A stretch of DNA of 64,000 nucleotides from CAVRAZ01 sp963719135. GTDB taxonomy: Bacteria > Pseudomonadota > Gammaproteobacteria > DSM-19610. How positions within the stretch are numbered: position 1 is the first letter of the stretch; each line of letters begins with the position of its first letter. The notes under the pieces are model-generated. The model saw only the letters and a program-made list of their open reading frames with translations. It made no database searches and had not been told where the DNA came from. Position numbers and translations under genes: made by a program. This document shows, piece after piece, positions 26,207 through 35,571 of this stretch. The stretch is taken from NCBI GenBank assembly GCA_963719135.1, contig CAVRAZ010000006.1:496001-560000 (forward strand), read 5' to 3'.

Positions 26207-26393
26207 TGCCGTTCTCTCGAGTCGCTCACCGGTCAGCTGGTCAAGGCCGCTGCCAATGCCATGCGCCATTGGCGTCCAGCTCCAGCACGGCGACGTAATG
26301 CTTATCCGACCGGGGAGCCTCGTTGAAGTTCGCCGAATTGAGATCGCCATTGTGACAACGCGATCGGCGACCAGGCGTGGCTCAGCAGTTGGC

Positions 26394-27395
26394 TCAGTAG
26401 TTGTACGTGACGCTGAGTGAACCGAATTTTGTCGTATCAGGCTGCCCCTCGAATCGGTCTGTGGCAACGAGCGCGGAGAGCAGGAATGCCCAGCGCTTGA
26501 AGCCGAACGCTGCACCCGCTGTTGCCGCCGCCTGCCAGTGCTCAAGGGGCACCGAGTGGCTGTCCTTGAAAGTATTCCCGTCGATGGTGATATCATTTGC
26601 GACGAATCGGCCCTGCACGTTGACGAACATGTACCAACCGCGGGTGAGACTGCCTGCAAGGGGATTCGCCTGCCGCCCGGGCAGGAAGCTGGCCGTCGGG
26701 AAACTACGATCGAGATCGCGCCCGAGACGACCGCCGACGCCGACCGCCAGATAACTCTCAATCGTCCCGACGGCGCCGTTGCCCATGCCGATCACATCCA
26801 TGCCGACCGTCTTACCGGTGTGGAGCTTGGCCAGGCGCAAAAGCCGCTCAGCACTCACTTGGAACACCGGTTCGTTGTCGATCTGGTGGTCCCAGCCCCG
26901 CGGCTTGTCGGCACCGATGATCCCGTGCACCCATTTCTGGGCCTGCTCCGCGCCGGACAGGGGCCCCACTACACCGAGCGTCAGCGACAGCCGGTCGGCC
27001 ACCCGGTCGTCGAAAGCGTGCAGGTTCCCGGACCAGACCAGCAGGCCGGCATAGGGCGCGTCGTTCTCGATCAGAGTTGGTATTTTGATGTCGCTCGGCG
27101 TCTGCATGAGTTGGTCTATCGCGTAACTCACCGCGCGCTGTTTGCCCGGCATGGTGCTGATATAAAGGTCCTTGCTGAGGTAGTGCATCCAGCGAGGTAT
27201 GTTGTCCGGACTGAACTCGGTGAACCCGGCATGCGCCCAGCTCAATCCGATGCCGCTGGTGTAGCCGTTGTCTTTGCCCACGAACAAATCGTTCTCGAGC
27301 GTGAAGGTGAACCAATTGTCCCGCCGCTCATCCGCCGCATGTGCGCCTGCAGACATGAGGAGCAACAGCAGCAACCGTGTGACACTCCGGTGCAT
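26394..27395 (-). CDS. LpxR-like lipid A deacylase family outer-membrane protein (DUF2219)
   Basis: The 333-residue protein has a signal peptide (LLLLLLMSAGAHAAD, cleavage near residue 20). The mature start NWFTFTLENDLFVGKDNGYTSGIGLSW carries the Asn-Asp pair and YTxG pattern of LpxR, the outer-membrane enzyme that removes the 3'-acyloxyacyl chain of lipid A. The end (FGSLSVTYNY) has an aromatic terminal residue, typical of β-barrels. The ATG overlaps the stop of the phosphoketolase chimera by one base (TGATG), so it may depend on upstream translation. It lies at the end of the MCE/RND operon, which also concerns the envelope. Confidence 0.82.
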   Translation of the reverse strand: MHRSVTRLLLLLLMSAGAHAADERRDNWFTFTLENDLFVGKDNGYTSGIGLSWAHAGFTEFSPDNIPRWMHYLSKDLYISTMPGKQRAVSYAIDQLMQTPSDIKIPTLIENDAPYAGLLVWSGNLHAFDDRVADRLSLTLGVVGPLSGAEQAQKWVHGIIGADKPRGWDHQIDNEPVFQVSAERLLRLAKLHTGKTVGMDVIGMGNGAVGTIESYLAVGVGGRLGRDLDRSFPTASFLPGRQANPLAGSLTRGWYMFVNVQGRFVANDITIDGNTFKDSHSVPLEHWQAAATAGAAFGFKRWAFLLSALVATDRFEGQPDTTKFGSLSVTYNY

Positions 27396-28729
27396 CAGAC
27401 TCGACCCTCCGGGCTGACCAAAATTGAGGCGCCGCTTCGCCGAGCTATGTCACGAGGTTGCCGGGAACGGCAGCGCCGCCTCATTTTTTTGTTCCGGGCA
27501 TTGTCGCACCCGGCGCTGTTTCCCTTTATCAAGCAGGCGTATGAGGAACGTCGATCCACGCGCGTCTCGTAGATCACCGTTTGAGCACACGGCCGCTTCA
27601 GCGGAACATCGCCCGCCCAGTCATACCGGCTGGGATCGGCCACCACACCCTTCATCGCGCTCGCGCAATTGTCACCCGGCAGAGAAGCGTTGATGCGGCT
27701 GTAGTCATTTGACACGACCACCGCCTTCCCATCGAGTAGCTGTAAGTTGGCGGGGTTGCCGCGCACATCAGAGAACGGCACCTGATGCGCACGCCATGAG
27801 CCTTCGATCTTGTGCCCCGCGATCTCCTTGGGCCCGGTCCAGCCCTTGGGCGCGCGCAACACGATCATCGGCCAGCGCGGCCGCTCGGCCTTGCCGCCCT
27901 CGCGCGCTTGCCTTTGAATGGCGCGAATCTCGGCAACTACTGCGTCGAGGCTTGCGGCCACCTTCTGATGCACCTCGCTCGGTGCGGAACCTTCGACGAA
28001 ATAGGGCTTGTAGCCGTAACCCACGAGCAGCGCTTCGAGTTCCGCATGGCTGATGCGAGCCAGAATGGTTGGATTGGCGATTTTGTAGCCGTTGAGATTG
28101 AGGATTGGCAGCACCGCACCATCCCGAATCGGATTGATGAACTTGTTGGAGTGCCAGGCGGTGGCGAGCGGACCCGTCTCCGCGTCACCGTCGCCCACTG
28201 CACATGCGACGATAAGTTCCGGTTTGTCGAATGCAACACCGTAAGCGCGCGATAGACTGTAGCCGAGCTCGCCGCCCTCGTGGATGGATCCGGGCGTCTT
28301 CGGCGTGACGTGCGAGCCGGTATGCCCGGGAAAAGAGAACTGCTTGAAGAACTTTCTCATCCCCTCGCCGTCCTCGCTCTTGTCCGGATAGATTTCCGAA
28401 TAGGCGCCTTCGAGGTAAGTGGGACCGAGCACACCGGGTGCACCGTGCCCCGGAGCCGCCACGAAAATCACGTCGCAATCACCACGTTTGATGATCCGGT
28501 TGAGGTGCGCCCAGATAAAGGACAGCGCCGGGCTCGTGCCCCAGCGCCCAAGCAGGCGATGCTTCACGTGCTCGGACTTCAACGATTCCCTCGGGAGCAG
28601 GTTGTCCTTGAGATGGATCACGCCCACCGAGAGGTAATTGCAGGCTCGCCACCATGCGTCGATCGGATGCAAATCCTCGCTCTTCAGAGGATTCGATGTC
28701 AATACCGATACACTTTGGAGCTTATCCAT
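27395..28729 (-). pseudogene. Phosphoketolase N-terminal half fused to a glgX fragment
   Basis: Residues 1 to about 347 are a phosphoketolase N-terminal (thiamine-diphosphate PP) domain, close to the intact xfp at 49.4-51.8 kb (GHGAPGVLGPTYLEGAYSE, SIHEGGELGYSLSRAYG, GDGDAETGPLATAWHSNKF, LRAPKGWTGPKEI, HQVPFSDVRGNPANLQLLD). From about residue 348 the sequence changes to a debranching-enzyme segment (GKAVVVSNDYSRINASLPGD, MKGVVADPSRYDWAGDVPL, CAQTVIYETRV) and then to unrelated residues. The second half of phosphoketolase (Pyr and C-terminal domains) is absent, so the enzyme cannot be active. The reading frame stays open through the junction and ends exactly at the lpxR start. Confidence 0.85.
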
Positions 28730-28855
28730 TTTCGAGATCTCCTATGTTTGCAGTATTGCTCATAGAGCACCGGCGGAATCGAGCCGCGTTGCGTCAGCAC
28801 GCCAGCGCCCGCTTGTCGCGTCCTGTCGGCGAATGCCTTGCCCATGATTGGTGTG

Positions 28856-29452
28856 TCATTTTGCGACATCGCTGCTCGCGCATTCGGCCTGAGTCCTGAG
28901 CACGTCGGCCAGCCGTCCCAAAGCATCCGCGGTGGCGGAAGCAACGGCGGGCGCAATTGCGGCTTCGAGCGGGACCTGAAACGAAGTGCGGCCTGCATGG
29001 CTCTGCCGGTCGCGCATCGTGCAAGCGAAACTCCACTTCGCGTCAAGCCGTAATGCTCCCTGCTGAGGATCCAGTGCCAGGAATTCCACGCTGAGCTCCG
29101 CATCCGGGATGCGACCATCGCCCGCGATCAGGACGCGTGAGGCGCCCAGCCGCTGCGACAGCGCATCGCGCAGCACGCGCGCCACTGCGTCGGAGAACGG
29201 TTCTGCCCACTCCGTCTTGTCCGACACGATCAAAGTGTTCCCTTTGCGACCGATGATCACGGGATAGGCGTCGAGATAGCCGGGAAGGACGACCGGGCGC
29301 AGCAGAATAGTGGTCTGCGCGCTTCGGGTGTCGTTGTGCTCTGGCGTGGCTTGTGGCGCAGGCGGGAGCGCGACAAGCGCTACTGGCGCCGAGGCGCACG
29401 CCGCGAGCATCGATGCAAGCAGGGCGGTAATAATGCTGGACCTCCACCTCAT
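28856..29452 (-). CDS. PqiC-like ABC-transport auxiliary lipoprotein
   Basis: The 198-residue protein is a predicted lipoprotein: signal sequence with lipobox LAAC (Cys19). The mature part resembles the ABC-type transport auxiliary (PqiC/DUF330) family, with RPVVLPGYLDAYPVII near the N-terminus, a WAEPFSDAVARVLRDAL helix and an AxLSVEFLALDP strand. These outer-membrane lipoproteins work with MCE proteins in moving phospholipids across the periplasm. It follows mlaD with a three-base gap. It may hold the MCE tunnel at the outer membrane. Confidence 0.82.
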   Translation of the reverse strand: MRWRSSIITALLASMLAACASAPVALVALPPAPQATPEHNDTRSAQTTILLRPVVLPGYLDAYPVIIGRKGNTLIVSDKTEWAEPFSDAVARVLRDALSQRLGASRVLIAGDGRIPDAELSVEFLALDPQQGALRLDAKWSFACTMRDRQSHAGRTSFQVPLEAAIAPAVASATADALGRLADVLRTQAECASSDVAK

Positions 29453-29455
29453 TGG

Positions 29456-30430
29456 CTACCTTCCTCGGATGACGATACTGGGATCGCGGTCGACCCGTTC
29501 CGCAAGGTTGCGCAGGCGCGCGGCGGCCGTGGTTAGGTCATCCACGGCCTGTTGAACCTGGATCACGCTGCGTCCGTTCGGATCGAGGAGAACGTTGGCT
29601 CCATCCAACGCCGTGTCCGCCCTTTCGAGCGTTCCACGAGTCGCACCGAGCGTGCTCGCCATCTCGCGATCCAGGTTTGCTGCATGCGTTTGCACGACAG
29701 CCAGTGTCTTGTGCAGGTCAGCCTCACTGCTTGCAATCGCCTCCCGTCCGGTGTCCGAAAGCGCGGTCACTTCACGCTCGACGGTGTTCAGTGTGTCGCG
29801 AAGCGCACTCACGAGACCCGGAAGCTCTTTCACGGTCTGCTTCAGCTCGGGGCTATCCAGAAACCCATTCACGGATGCGAGCGTGCGTTCGACACCTTCG
29901 AGTACCTTGGCGATGTCGATCTGTTCGAGCCGTTTCGTAATGGCTTCCAAATCGCTGGGCACCGTCGGAACCTCCGGTACGGTTGTGCTCAAGCCCAGAC
30001 GCGACGCCTTGACACCGGGACGAAAATCGAGATCCACGTTCAGGACCTTGGTCAGGTAGCTTTGCATCACCAGTTGCGCAGTGAGGCCGCGCTGCACGAG
30101 CGCCGGCACCACCTCCGTCTCGACGCCGGGTAGCGGGGTACCGTAGACCGTAACCGTCTCGGGCACCAGTTCCATGTTGACCTGAATGATCGAACTGCCG
30201 GTGTCCGGACTGACGCGGATGGCGACCGCTTTGACCTGGCCGACGCGAACGCCGCGAAACGTGACGGCCGCGCCGACCTGCAATCCGGCCACCGAACCAT
30301 GGAAGAAGCTCACGAACGGGATCCTGTTTTCCAGGAACGCACCGCTGCCGAAGAACAGCACGCCGGCGATGAGCAACGTGACGGCCCCCAGGACAAATAC
30401 GCCGATGAGCGTCGCGCTGGGTTTGCTCAT
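29456..30430 (-). CDS. MCE/MlaD-family periplasmic lipid-binding protein
   Basis: The 324-residue protein has one N-terminal transmembrane anchor (LIGVFVLGAVTLLIAGVLFF), a single MCE domain (about 40-120: SVAGLQVGAAVTFRGVRVGQVKAV) and a long helical C-terminal region (ERTLASVNGFLDSPELKQ, LDREMASTLGATRG) able to form a hexameric coiled-coil tube. MCE proteins carry lipids between membranes. It overlaps the ATPase gene by four bases and is followed by the lipoprotein. Longer than E. coli MlaD (about 180 residues), it is closer to PqiB/LetB-style elongated proteins in idea but with a single MCE. Confidence 0.9.
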   Translation of the reverse strand: MSKPSATLIGVFVLGAVTLLIAGVLFFGSGAFLENRIPFVSFFHGSVAGLQVGAAVTFRGVRVGQVKAVAIRVSPDTGSSIIQVNMELVPETVTVYGTPLPGVETEVVPALVQRGLTAQLVMQSYLTKVLNVDLDFRPGVKASRLGLSTTVPEVPTVPSDLEAITKRLEQIDIAKVLEGVERTLASVNGFLDSPELKQTVKELPGLVSALRDTLNTVEREVTALSDTGREAIASSEADLHKTLAVVQTHAANLDREMASTLGATRGTLERADTALDGANVLLDPNGRSVIQVQQAVDDLTTAAARLRNLAERVDRDPSIVIRGR

Positions 30431-31206
30431 ATTGCAGCCTCCATGCGGACGGCAGGCCCCGTTCCCAGGCGCGTCAGGAAATCGCGCACCTTGCGGCTGT
30501 CGGCCGATTTCGCCAACTCGGCGGGACTCCCAAGCGCCACCGGACGATGTGCCTCGCCGTCGAGGAACAGCATGCGGTCGGCGATGCTGTAGAGACTTTC
30601 CAGTTCGTGTGTGACCAGAACGACCGTAATACCGAGCCCGTCGCGCAACGTGAGAACGAGTTCGTCCAGACGTCGCGAAGTCAGCGGATCCAACCCCGCA
30701 GAGGGTTCATCCAGGAACAGCACGCTTGGATCCAGAGCGAGCGCTCGGGCGAGCGCGGCGCGCTTGCGCATCCCGCCGCTCAAGCTGGCCGGGTAACGGT
30801 CCGCGTCGCCGGCCAGCCCGACCAGGGCAAGCTTGAACCGCGCGAGTGCAGGCCGTGCGGCTGGAAGCGAATGGCCCTGCAGGTCCATCGGCAGGGTCAC
30901 GTTTTCGAGCACATTCATCGATGTCCACAGCGCCCCGCTCTGAAACAGGATTCCGAATGGCGGCGGCCCATGCTGCATGTGCTCCTCGAGAGCCCTTCCG
31001 TCGAACAGTATGTGCCCGGACTGCGGCGCGAGCAAACCCACCATCGTCTTCAACAGCGTGCTCTTGCCCGAGCCGCTGTCTCCCACGATCGCAAAGATCT
31101 CCCCGCCCTGGATATCGGCGCTGATCCCGCTTTGCACCGCGCGCTCACCGTATCCGACGGAAACGTCCTCGATGCGGATACGCGGGCTCGTTGATGACGC
31201 GCTCAT
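30427..31206 (-). CDS. MlaF-like ABC transporter ATP-binding protein
   Basis: The 259-residue ATPase has Walker A GDSGSGKST, the Q-loop LFQSGALW, the ABC signature LSGGMRKR, Walker B SVLFLDEPSAGLDP and the switch His in VTHE. The GGMRKR form and LFQSGALW are specific to MlaF/Ttg2A-type lipid ABC systems. It would power the permease encoded just upstream (three-base gap) at the inner membrane. It overlaps mlaD by four bases. Confidence 0.92.
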   Translation of the reverse strand: MSASSTSPRIRIEDVSVGYGERAVQSGISADIQGGEIFAIVGDSGSGKSTLLKTMVGLLAPQSGHILFDGRALEEHMQHGPPPFGILFQSGALWTSMNVLENVTLPMDLQGHSLPAARPALARFKLALVGLAGDADRYPASLSGGMRKRAALARALALDPSVLFLDEPSAGLDPLTSRRLDELVLTLRDGLGITVVLVTHELESLYSIADRMLFLDGEAHRPVALGSPAELAKSADSRKVRDFLTRLGTGPAVRMEAAI

Positions 31207-31209
31207 GGC

Positions 31210-32334
31210 TCATATCCCCAGCGCGTTCGCGCACACCGCGAAAACGGCATCCACTGCGATAATCGCGACGATCGCGCTGACCACGGCCGTGGTGGTGGCA
31301 GCGCCGACGCCTGCCGCACTGCGGTCCGCGCGCAATCCGAGATGACACCCGAGCAGCGCGACAAGGGCGCCGAACACGAATGCCTTGAGACCGCCTATCG
31401 CGAACTGGGCGGCGCCGATCGCATGCTGGGTCTGCATCGTATAGGTGACCGCGGACAAATCCAGAAACGGCACTGAGACGCACAGGCCGCCGAACAGCGC
31501 AAGCGCACTCCCGTAGACGAACAGCAGCGGCGTCAGCAGGCCGAGGGCGACAACGCGCGGGAGCACCAGGAACTCGACCGGGGAGACGCCCAGGGTCGTG
31601 AGTGCGTCGATCTCTTCGTTGCCTTGCATGGTCGCGATGCGGGCGGCAAAGCTGGCGCCGGTGCGCCCCGCAAGAACGATTGCCGTGAGTATGGGTGTCA
31701 ACTCGCGCACCGATGCGATTCCCACCAGATTCGCAACGTAGATGCCGGCGCCGAAGGTTTTGAGCTGCACTGCGCCGACAAAAGCGAGGATCGCGCCCAT
31801 CAGGACATTGACGATGCCCACGATGAGCAGTGCGCGACTGCTCGACTCCGCCAGCACCTCGAGCATCTCGCTGCCGCGAATCTTGGCACGCCGGGCGATT
31901 AATCGCGGCAGAAGCAGCATGACCTGCCCGAGCAGATTCGAGAATGCTCCCAGGTTGCGCGCCCAATCGATAGCGAGCAGTCCAACCCGCGCGGCGAGAT
32001 TGGGTGGCGCGGTTGTGCTTGCGCCAGCGGAGGGTTTCGCACGCGCCAGCGCGAGGAGGTTGTCCAGGTCTTGTGGCAAGCCATGAATGGTGATTTGCTG
32101 CTGTGGCCTGTCGAGCTCCTGCACCATCCTCGCGAGGAAGGCGGCATCCACCGTGCCCCAGCGCCAGTCCACCGGGGTCTCGACGCGTATTGCGCGCACT
32201 TCACCGCCGGTTTCAAGCCCCAGATCTTCAAGGGTGCGCGCGAGCCATGACGGTTCGATGCCGCCCCCGGGCATCTGGACGACAAGCTCGTCGCCCTGCC
32301 TCTGGAACAGTCGCTGCTGCAGATGTTCACTCAT
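31210..32334 (-). CDS. MlaE-type lipid ABC permease with N-terminal STAS-like extension
   Basis: The 374-residue protein has an N-terminal soluble region (about 1-105; LVVQMPGGGIEPSWLARTLEDL, RAIRVETPVDWRW) similar to the STAS-like domain fused to some MlaE permeases. It is followed by a MlaE/YrbE core with five or six membrane spans. Family marks are LVGIASVRELTPILTAIVLAGRTG, FAARIATMQGNEEIDALTTLG and FLVLPRVVALGLLTPLL. MlaE dimers receive lipids from MlaD. The start MSEHLQQ overlaps the stop of a 45-residue membrane peptide by four bases. Confidence 0.92.
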   Translation of the reverse strand: MSEHLQQRLFQRQGDELVVQMPGGGIEPSWLARTLEDLGLETGGEVRAIRVETPVDWRWGTVDAAFLARMVQELDRPQQQITIHGLPQDLDNLLALARAKPSAGASTTAPPNLAARVGLLAIDWARNLGAFSNLLGQVMLLLPRLIARRAKIRGSEMLEVLAESSSRALLIVGIVNVLMGAILAFVGAVQLKTFGAGIYVANLVGIASVRELTPILTAIVLAGRTGASFAARIATMQGNEEIDALTTLGVSPVEFLVLPRVVALGLLTPLLFVYGSALALFGGLCVSVPFLDLSAVTYTMQTQHAIGAAQFAIGGLKAFVFGALVALLGCHLGLRADRSAAGVGAATTTAVVSAIVAIIAVDAVFAVCANALGI

Positions 32335-32468
32335 GCCATCGATCCGGGCGTGCGGCGAAGGCACACAAGTGAAATCACGAACATCACAGTGCCGCTGAGC
32401 GCAAGCGCCGCAAATGTGAAGCCGACCTGCAGTGCGGCTTGTCGGTAACCCGCTGCCGGTGCGTTCAT
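32331..32468 (-). CDS. 45-residue single-span membrane peptide
   Basis: The short protein (MNAPAAGYRQAA start) has one hydrophobic segment (VGFTFAALALSGTVMFVISLVC) and a basic tail. It begins seven bases after the RND pump stop and ends with a four-base overlap into the MlaE gene, so it is coupled to both. Small membrane peptides of this kind can be accessory subunits of RND pumps (as AcrZ is for AcrB) or of transporters; I cannot tell which here. An alternative is that it is only a coupling frame. Confidence 0.55.
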   Translation of the reverse strand: MNAPAAGYRQAALQVGFTFAALALSGTVMFVISLVCLRRTPGSMA

Positions 32469-32475
32469 GGGCACT

Positions 32476-35400
32476 TCATACCGACGGCGCCGGCACGGAC
32501 GATGGTGGATTCGACGCAACCTCACGTCGAACTCTGAACCACGCCGCGTAGAGAGCCGGCACGAAGAAGATCGTCAGCAATGTCGCGACGGTGAGGCCGC
32601 CCATGATGGCGATCGCCATCGGACCCCAGAACACGCTGCGTGTGAGCGGAATCATGGCGAGCACCGTGGCTGCGGCGGTCAACGCGACCGGACGCGTCCG
32701 GTGCACGGCGGCATCGACCACGGCGTTCCAGGCATCCACGCCCCGCGTCATCTCGGCGCGCACCTGGTCCACCAGGATCACGGCGTTGCGCATGATCATC
32801 CCCGAGAGCGCGATCACGCCGAGGATCGCGACGAAGCCGAGCGGGGCGCGGGTTACGAGGAGCGCGGGAACGACGCCGACCAGGCCGAGCGGCGCGGTGA
32901 GGATGACCATCGTCACGGTGGAGAAGCTCTGCAGTTGCAGCATCAGGATCGCGAGGATGGTGACGAGCATCACCGGCGCCACCGCCGCGAGCGCGCGATT
33001 CGCCTTGTCACTTTCCTCAACTGCGCCGCCGACGTCGATGCGATAGCCGAAAGGCAGCTTCGCCTCGATGTCCGTCAGCATCGGCCGGATCGACTGGGTG
33101 ACCGACACGCCCTGCTCGCCGTCCTTCACGTCAGCGCGCACGGTGATCGCCATGTCGCGGTTGCGGCGCCACAACACCGGCTCCTCGAGCGCATCGTCCA
33201 CCTTCGCAACCTGCGAGAGCGGCACGACCGTTCCATTGTGCGTATAGAGGTTGATGTCCTTCAGCGTGTCGAGGTTGCGGCGCTCCTTCGGGACGGCGCG
33301 GGCGACGATGTCGATCAGGTCCTCGTGCTCCCGAAGCTGCGAGAGCGGCGCGCCGTTCATCACGATCTGGGTCACCAGCGACACGTCGGCGGGATCCAGC
33401 CCCAGGGCACGCGCCTTGTCCTGATCGAGGTCCACGCGCAGCGTACGAACCGGGTCGTTCCAGTCGAGCTGCACGTCGCGCACCAGCGGGCTCGAATCGA
33501 CCACCTTCTCGACCTGGCGCGCGATCGCGCGCACCTTCTGCGTGTCCGGCCCGACGACGCGGAACTGCACCGGAAAGCCGACCGGGGGCCCGAGCTCGAG
33601 GCGCGTGACCCGCAGCCACGCCGCAGGGAATTCCCCGGGGGCCGCGGCCATCAGCCGGGCGCGGACCCGCTCGCGCGCCTCGATATCCTTCGTCATGACG
33701 ATGAACTGCGCGTATCCGGGGTTGGGAAGCTCCGGGTTGAGCGCCAGGTAGAAACGCGGCGAGCCGGCGCCGGTGTACGCGGTGAAGAAGCGCACGTCCT
33801 GGTCCTTGGCGAGCACCGCCTCGAGGCGCTTCACCTGCTCGGTCGTCGCGGCGAACGAAGCGCCTTCCTTCATGCGCAGGTCGACGATCAGCTCGGGCCG
33901 ATCGCTGTTCGGGAAGAATTGCTGCGGCACGAGCTTCATGCCAACGAGCGCGAGCCCGAGCGCGCCCGCGGTTACGCCGATGACCAGCCAGCGACGCTCG
34001 AGCGCGGTATCGATCGCGCGGCGGATCTTCTGGTAGAATGGCGTGTTGTACGGATCCGGCGCCGCCGCGCCCTGGTTATGCTGGGCGAAATCCGGCAGCA
34101 TCTTCACGGCGAGGTAGGGCGTGATGATGCCGGAGACGATCCAGGAGAAGAGCACCGCGGTACCGACGATCCAGAAGATGCCGCCCGCGTATTCGCCGGT
34201 CACGGATTTCGAGAACCCGATCGGCATGAACGCCGCGACCGTGACGAGCGCCCCGGTGAGGCGCGGGAAGGCGGTCGCCTCGTAGGAGAAGGCGGCGGCC
34301 TTCAGCCGGTCCCAGCCTTCCTCCATCTTCACCACCATCATCTCGACGGCGATGATCCCGTCGTCAACGAGCAGCCCGAGCGCGATGATGAGCGATCCGA
34401 GCGACACCCGCTCGAGATTCCAGCCCATGGCGAGCATGACGATCGCCACCACGCCGAGCACGATCGGAACGGCGAGGCCGACGACGATGCCGGTGCGCCA
34501 GCCGAGGCTGAGCAGGCTCACCGCGAGGACGATGGCGAGCGCTTCCATGAGCGAGCGCTCGAATTCCCAGACTGCGTCCGCCACGGTGTTCGGCTGGTCC
34601 GCGACGCGCTCGAGCTCGATGCCGTACGGCAGCTCGGACTCAATCTGGGCGACGGCATGCTCCACCGCCTTGCCGAGCTGGACGATGTTGCCGTCGTCGG
34701 TCATCACGATGCCGAGCATCAGCACCTGCTGGCCGTTGTGCCGCACGGTATAGGTGGGCGGATCCTCATAGCCCCGCGTGACGGTGGTGAAGTCGCCGAG
34801 CTTGATCTGCCGGCCGCCGGCCTCGATCGGCACGTTGCGGATGTCGTCCAGGTTCGCGAACTGGCCGCTCACGCGCATGAGCACGCGGTCGCTCTGAGTG
34901 TCGATCGAGCCGGCGGGAAGGACGCTGTTCTGGTTGCGCAGGCTTTCGGCAATCATCAGCGGCGTGATGCCGAGGGCCGCCAGCCGCTCCTGCGAGAACT
35001 CGACGTAGATCTTCTTGGCCTGCTTGCCGATGACGTCCACCTTCTTCACCATGGGCACCTTCAGGAGACGCCGCTTGATGACCTCGGCCATGTCGGAGAG
35101 CTCGCCCTGCCCGATGCCGTCGCCCTTGACCGCATAAAGCAGTCCGTACACGTCGCCGTACTCGTCGTTGAAAATCGGGCCGACGACGCCCTCGGGCAGC
35201 TCGAGCTTGATGTCGCTGAATTTCTTGCGCGCCTGGTACCAGGCCTCGCGCTGGTCCGCTTTGGACGTACCGCCGTACACGCTGATCGTCATGCCGCCGT
35301 ACCCCTGGCGAGCAAAGGTCACCACCTTCTCGAAGTGGTCGAGCTGCTCGAACTTCTTCTCCATCCGGTTGAGCATCTCGTCCTGGATCTGCTGGGCGGT

Positions 35401-35571
35401 GGCGCCGGGCCACATGACCATCACGGTCATCGACGGCACGGAGAATTTCGGATCCTCAAGCTGCCCGAGCCGCGTGAACGAGAGCATGCCGGCGATCGCG
35501 ATGGCTAGGATCAGGAAGAGGACGATGGCGCGGTGGCCGAGCGCCCATTCGGTGAGGTTGAAGGACTTCAT
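32476..35571 (-). CDS. RND efflux pump inner-membrane transporter
   Basis: The 1031-residue protein has the RND architecture: twelve membrane spans and two large periplasmic loops. Marks include LGQLEDPKF and WPGATAQQIQDEMLNRMEK near the N-terminus, the transmembrane 4 relay LGLLVDDGIIAVEMM with the double Asp, and the second half LGVIALSGMIMRNAVILVDQ. The sequence type is that of the MexF/AcrB-related multidrug group often termed efflux RND permease, not the heavy-metal CusA group (no methionine triad seen). The ATG overlaps the adaptor stop by four bases. Substrate unknown; operon linkage with an MCE system suggests envelope lipids or hydrophobic compounds. Confidence 0.93.
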   Translation of the reverse strand: MKSFNLTEWALGHRAIVLFLILAIAIAGMLSFTRLGQLEDPKFSVPSMTVMVMWPGATAQQIQDEMLNRMEKKFEQLDHFEKVVTFARQGYGGMTISVYGGTSKADQREAWYQARKKFSDIKLELPEGVVGPIFNDEYGDVYGLLYAVKGDGIGQGELSDMAEVIKRRLLKVPMVKKVDVIGKQAKKIYVEFSQERLAALGITPLMIAESLRNQNSVLPAGSIDTQSDRVLMRVSGQFANLDDIRNVPIEAGGRQIKLGDFTTVTRGYEDPPTYTVRHNGQQVLMLGIVMTDDGNIVQLGKAVEHAVAQIESELPYGIELERVADQPNTVADAVWEFERSLMEALAIVLAVSLLSLGWRTGIVVGLAVPIVLGVVAIVMLAMGWNLERVSLGSLIIALGLLVDDGIIAVEMMVVKMEEGWDRLKAAAFSYEATAFPRLTGALVTVAAFMPIGFSKSVTGEYAGGIFWIVGTAVLFSWIVSGIITPYLAVKMLPDFAQHNQGAAAPDPYNTPFYQKIRRAIDTALERRWLVIGVTAGALGLALVGMKLVPQQFFPNSDRPELIVDLRMKEGASFAATTEQVKRLEAVLAKDQDVRFFTAYTGAGSPRFYLALNPELPNPGYAQFIVMTKDIEARERVRARLMAAAPGEFPAAWLRVTRLELGPPVGFPVQFRVVGPDTQKVRAIARQVEKVVDSSPLVRDVQLDWNDPVRTLRVDLDQDKARALGLDPADVSLVTQIVMNGAPLSQLREHEDLIDIVARAVPKERRNLDTLKDINLYTHNGTVVPLSQVAKVDDALEEPVLWRRNRDMAITVRADVKDGEQGVSVTQSIRPMLTDIEAKLPFGYRIDVGGAVEESDKANRALAAVAPVMLVTILAILMLQLQSFSTVTMVILTAPLGLVGVVPALLVTRAPLGFVAILGVIALSGMIMRNAVILVDQVRAEMTRGVDAWNAVVDAAVHRTRPVALTAAATVLAMIPLTRSVFWGPMAIAIMGGLTVATLLTIFFVPALYAAWFRVRREVASNPPSSVPAPSV

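Noticed and set aside
32467..35508. 1013-codon open frame on the plus strand
   Set aside because: It is antisense to the RND pump, rich in His/Arg/Asp in the pattern of a GC-rich complementary frame, and has no domain.
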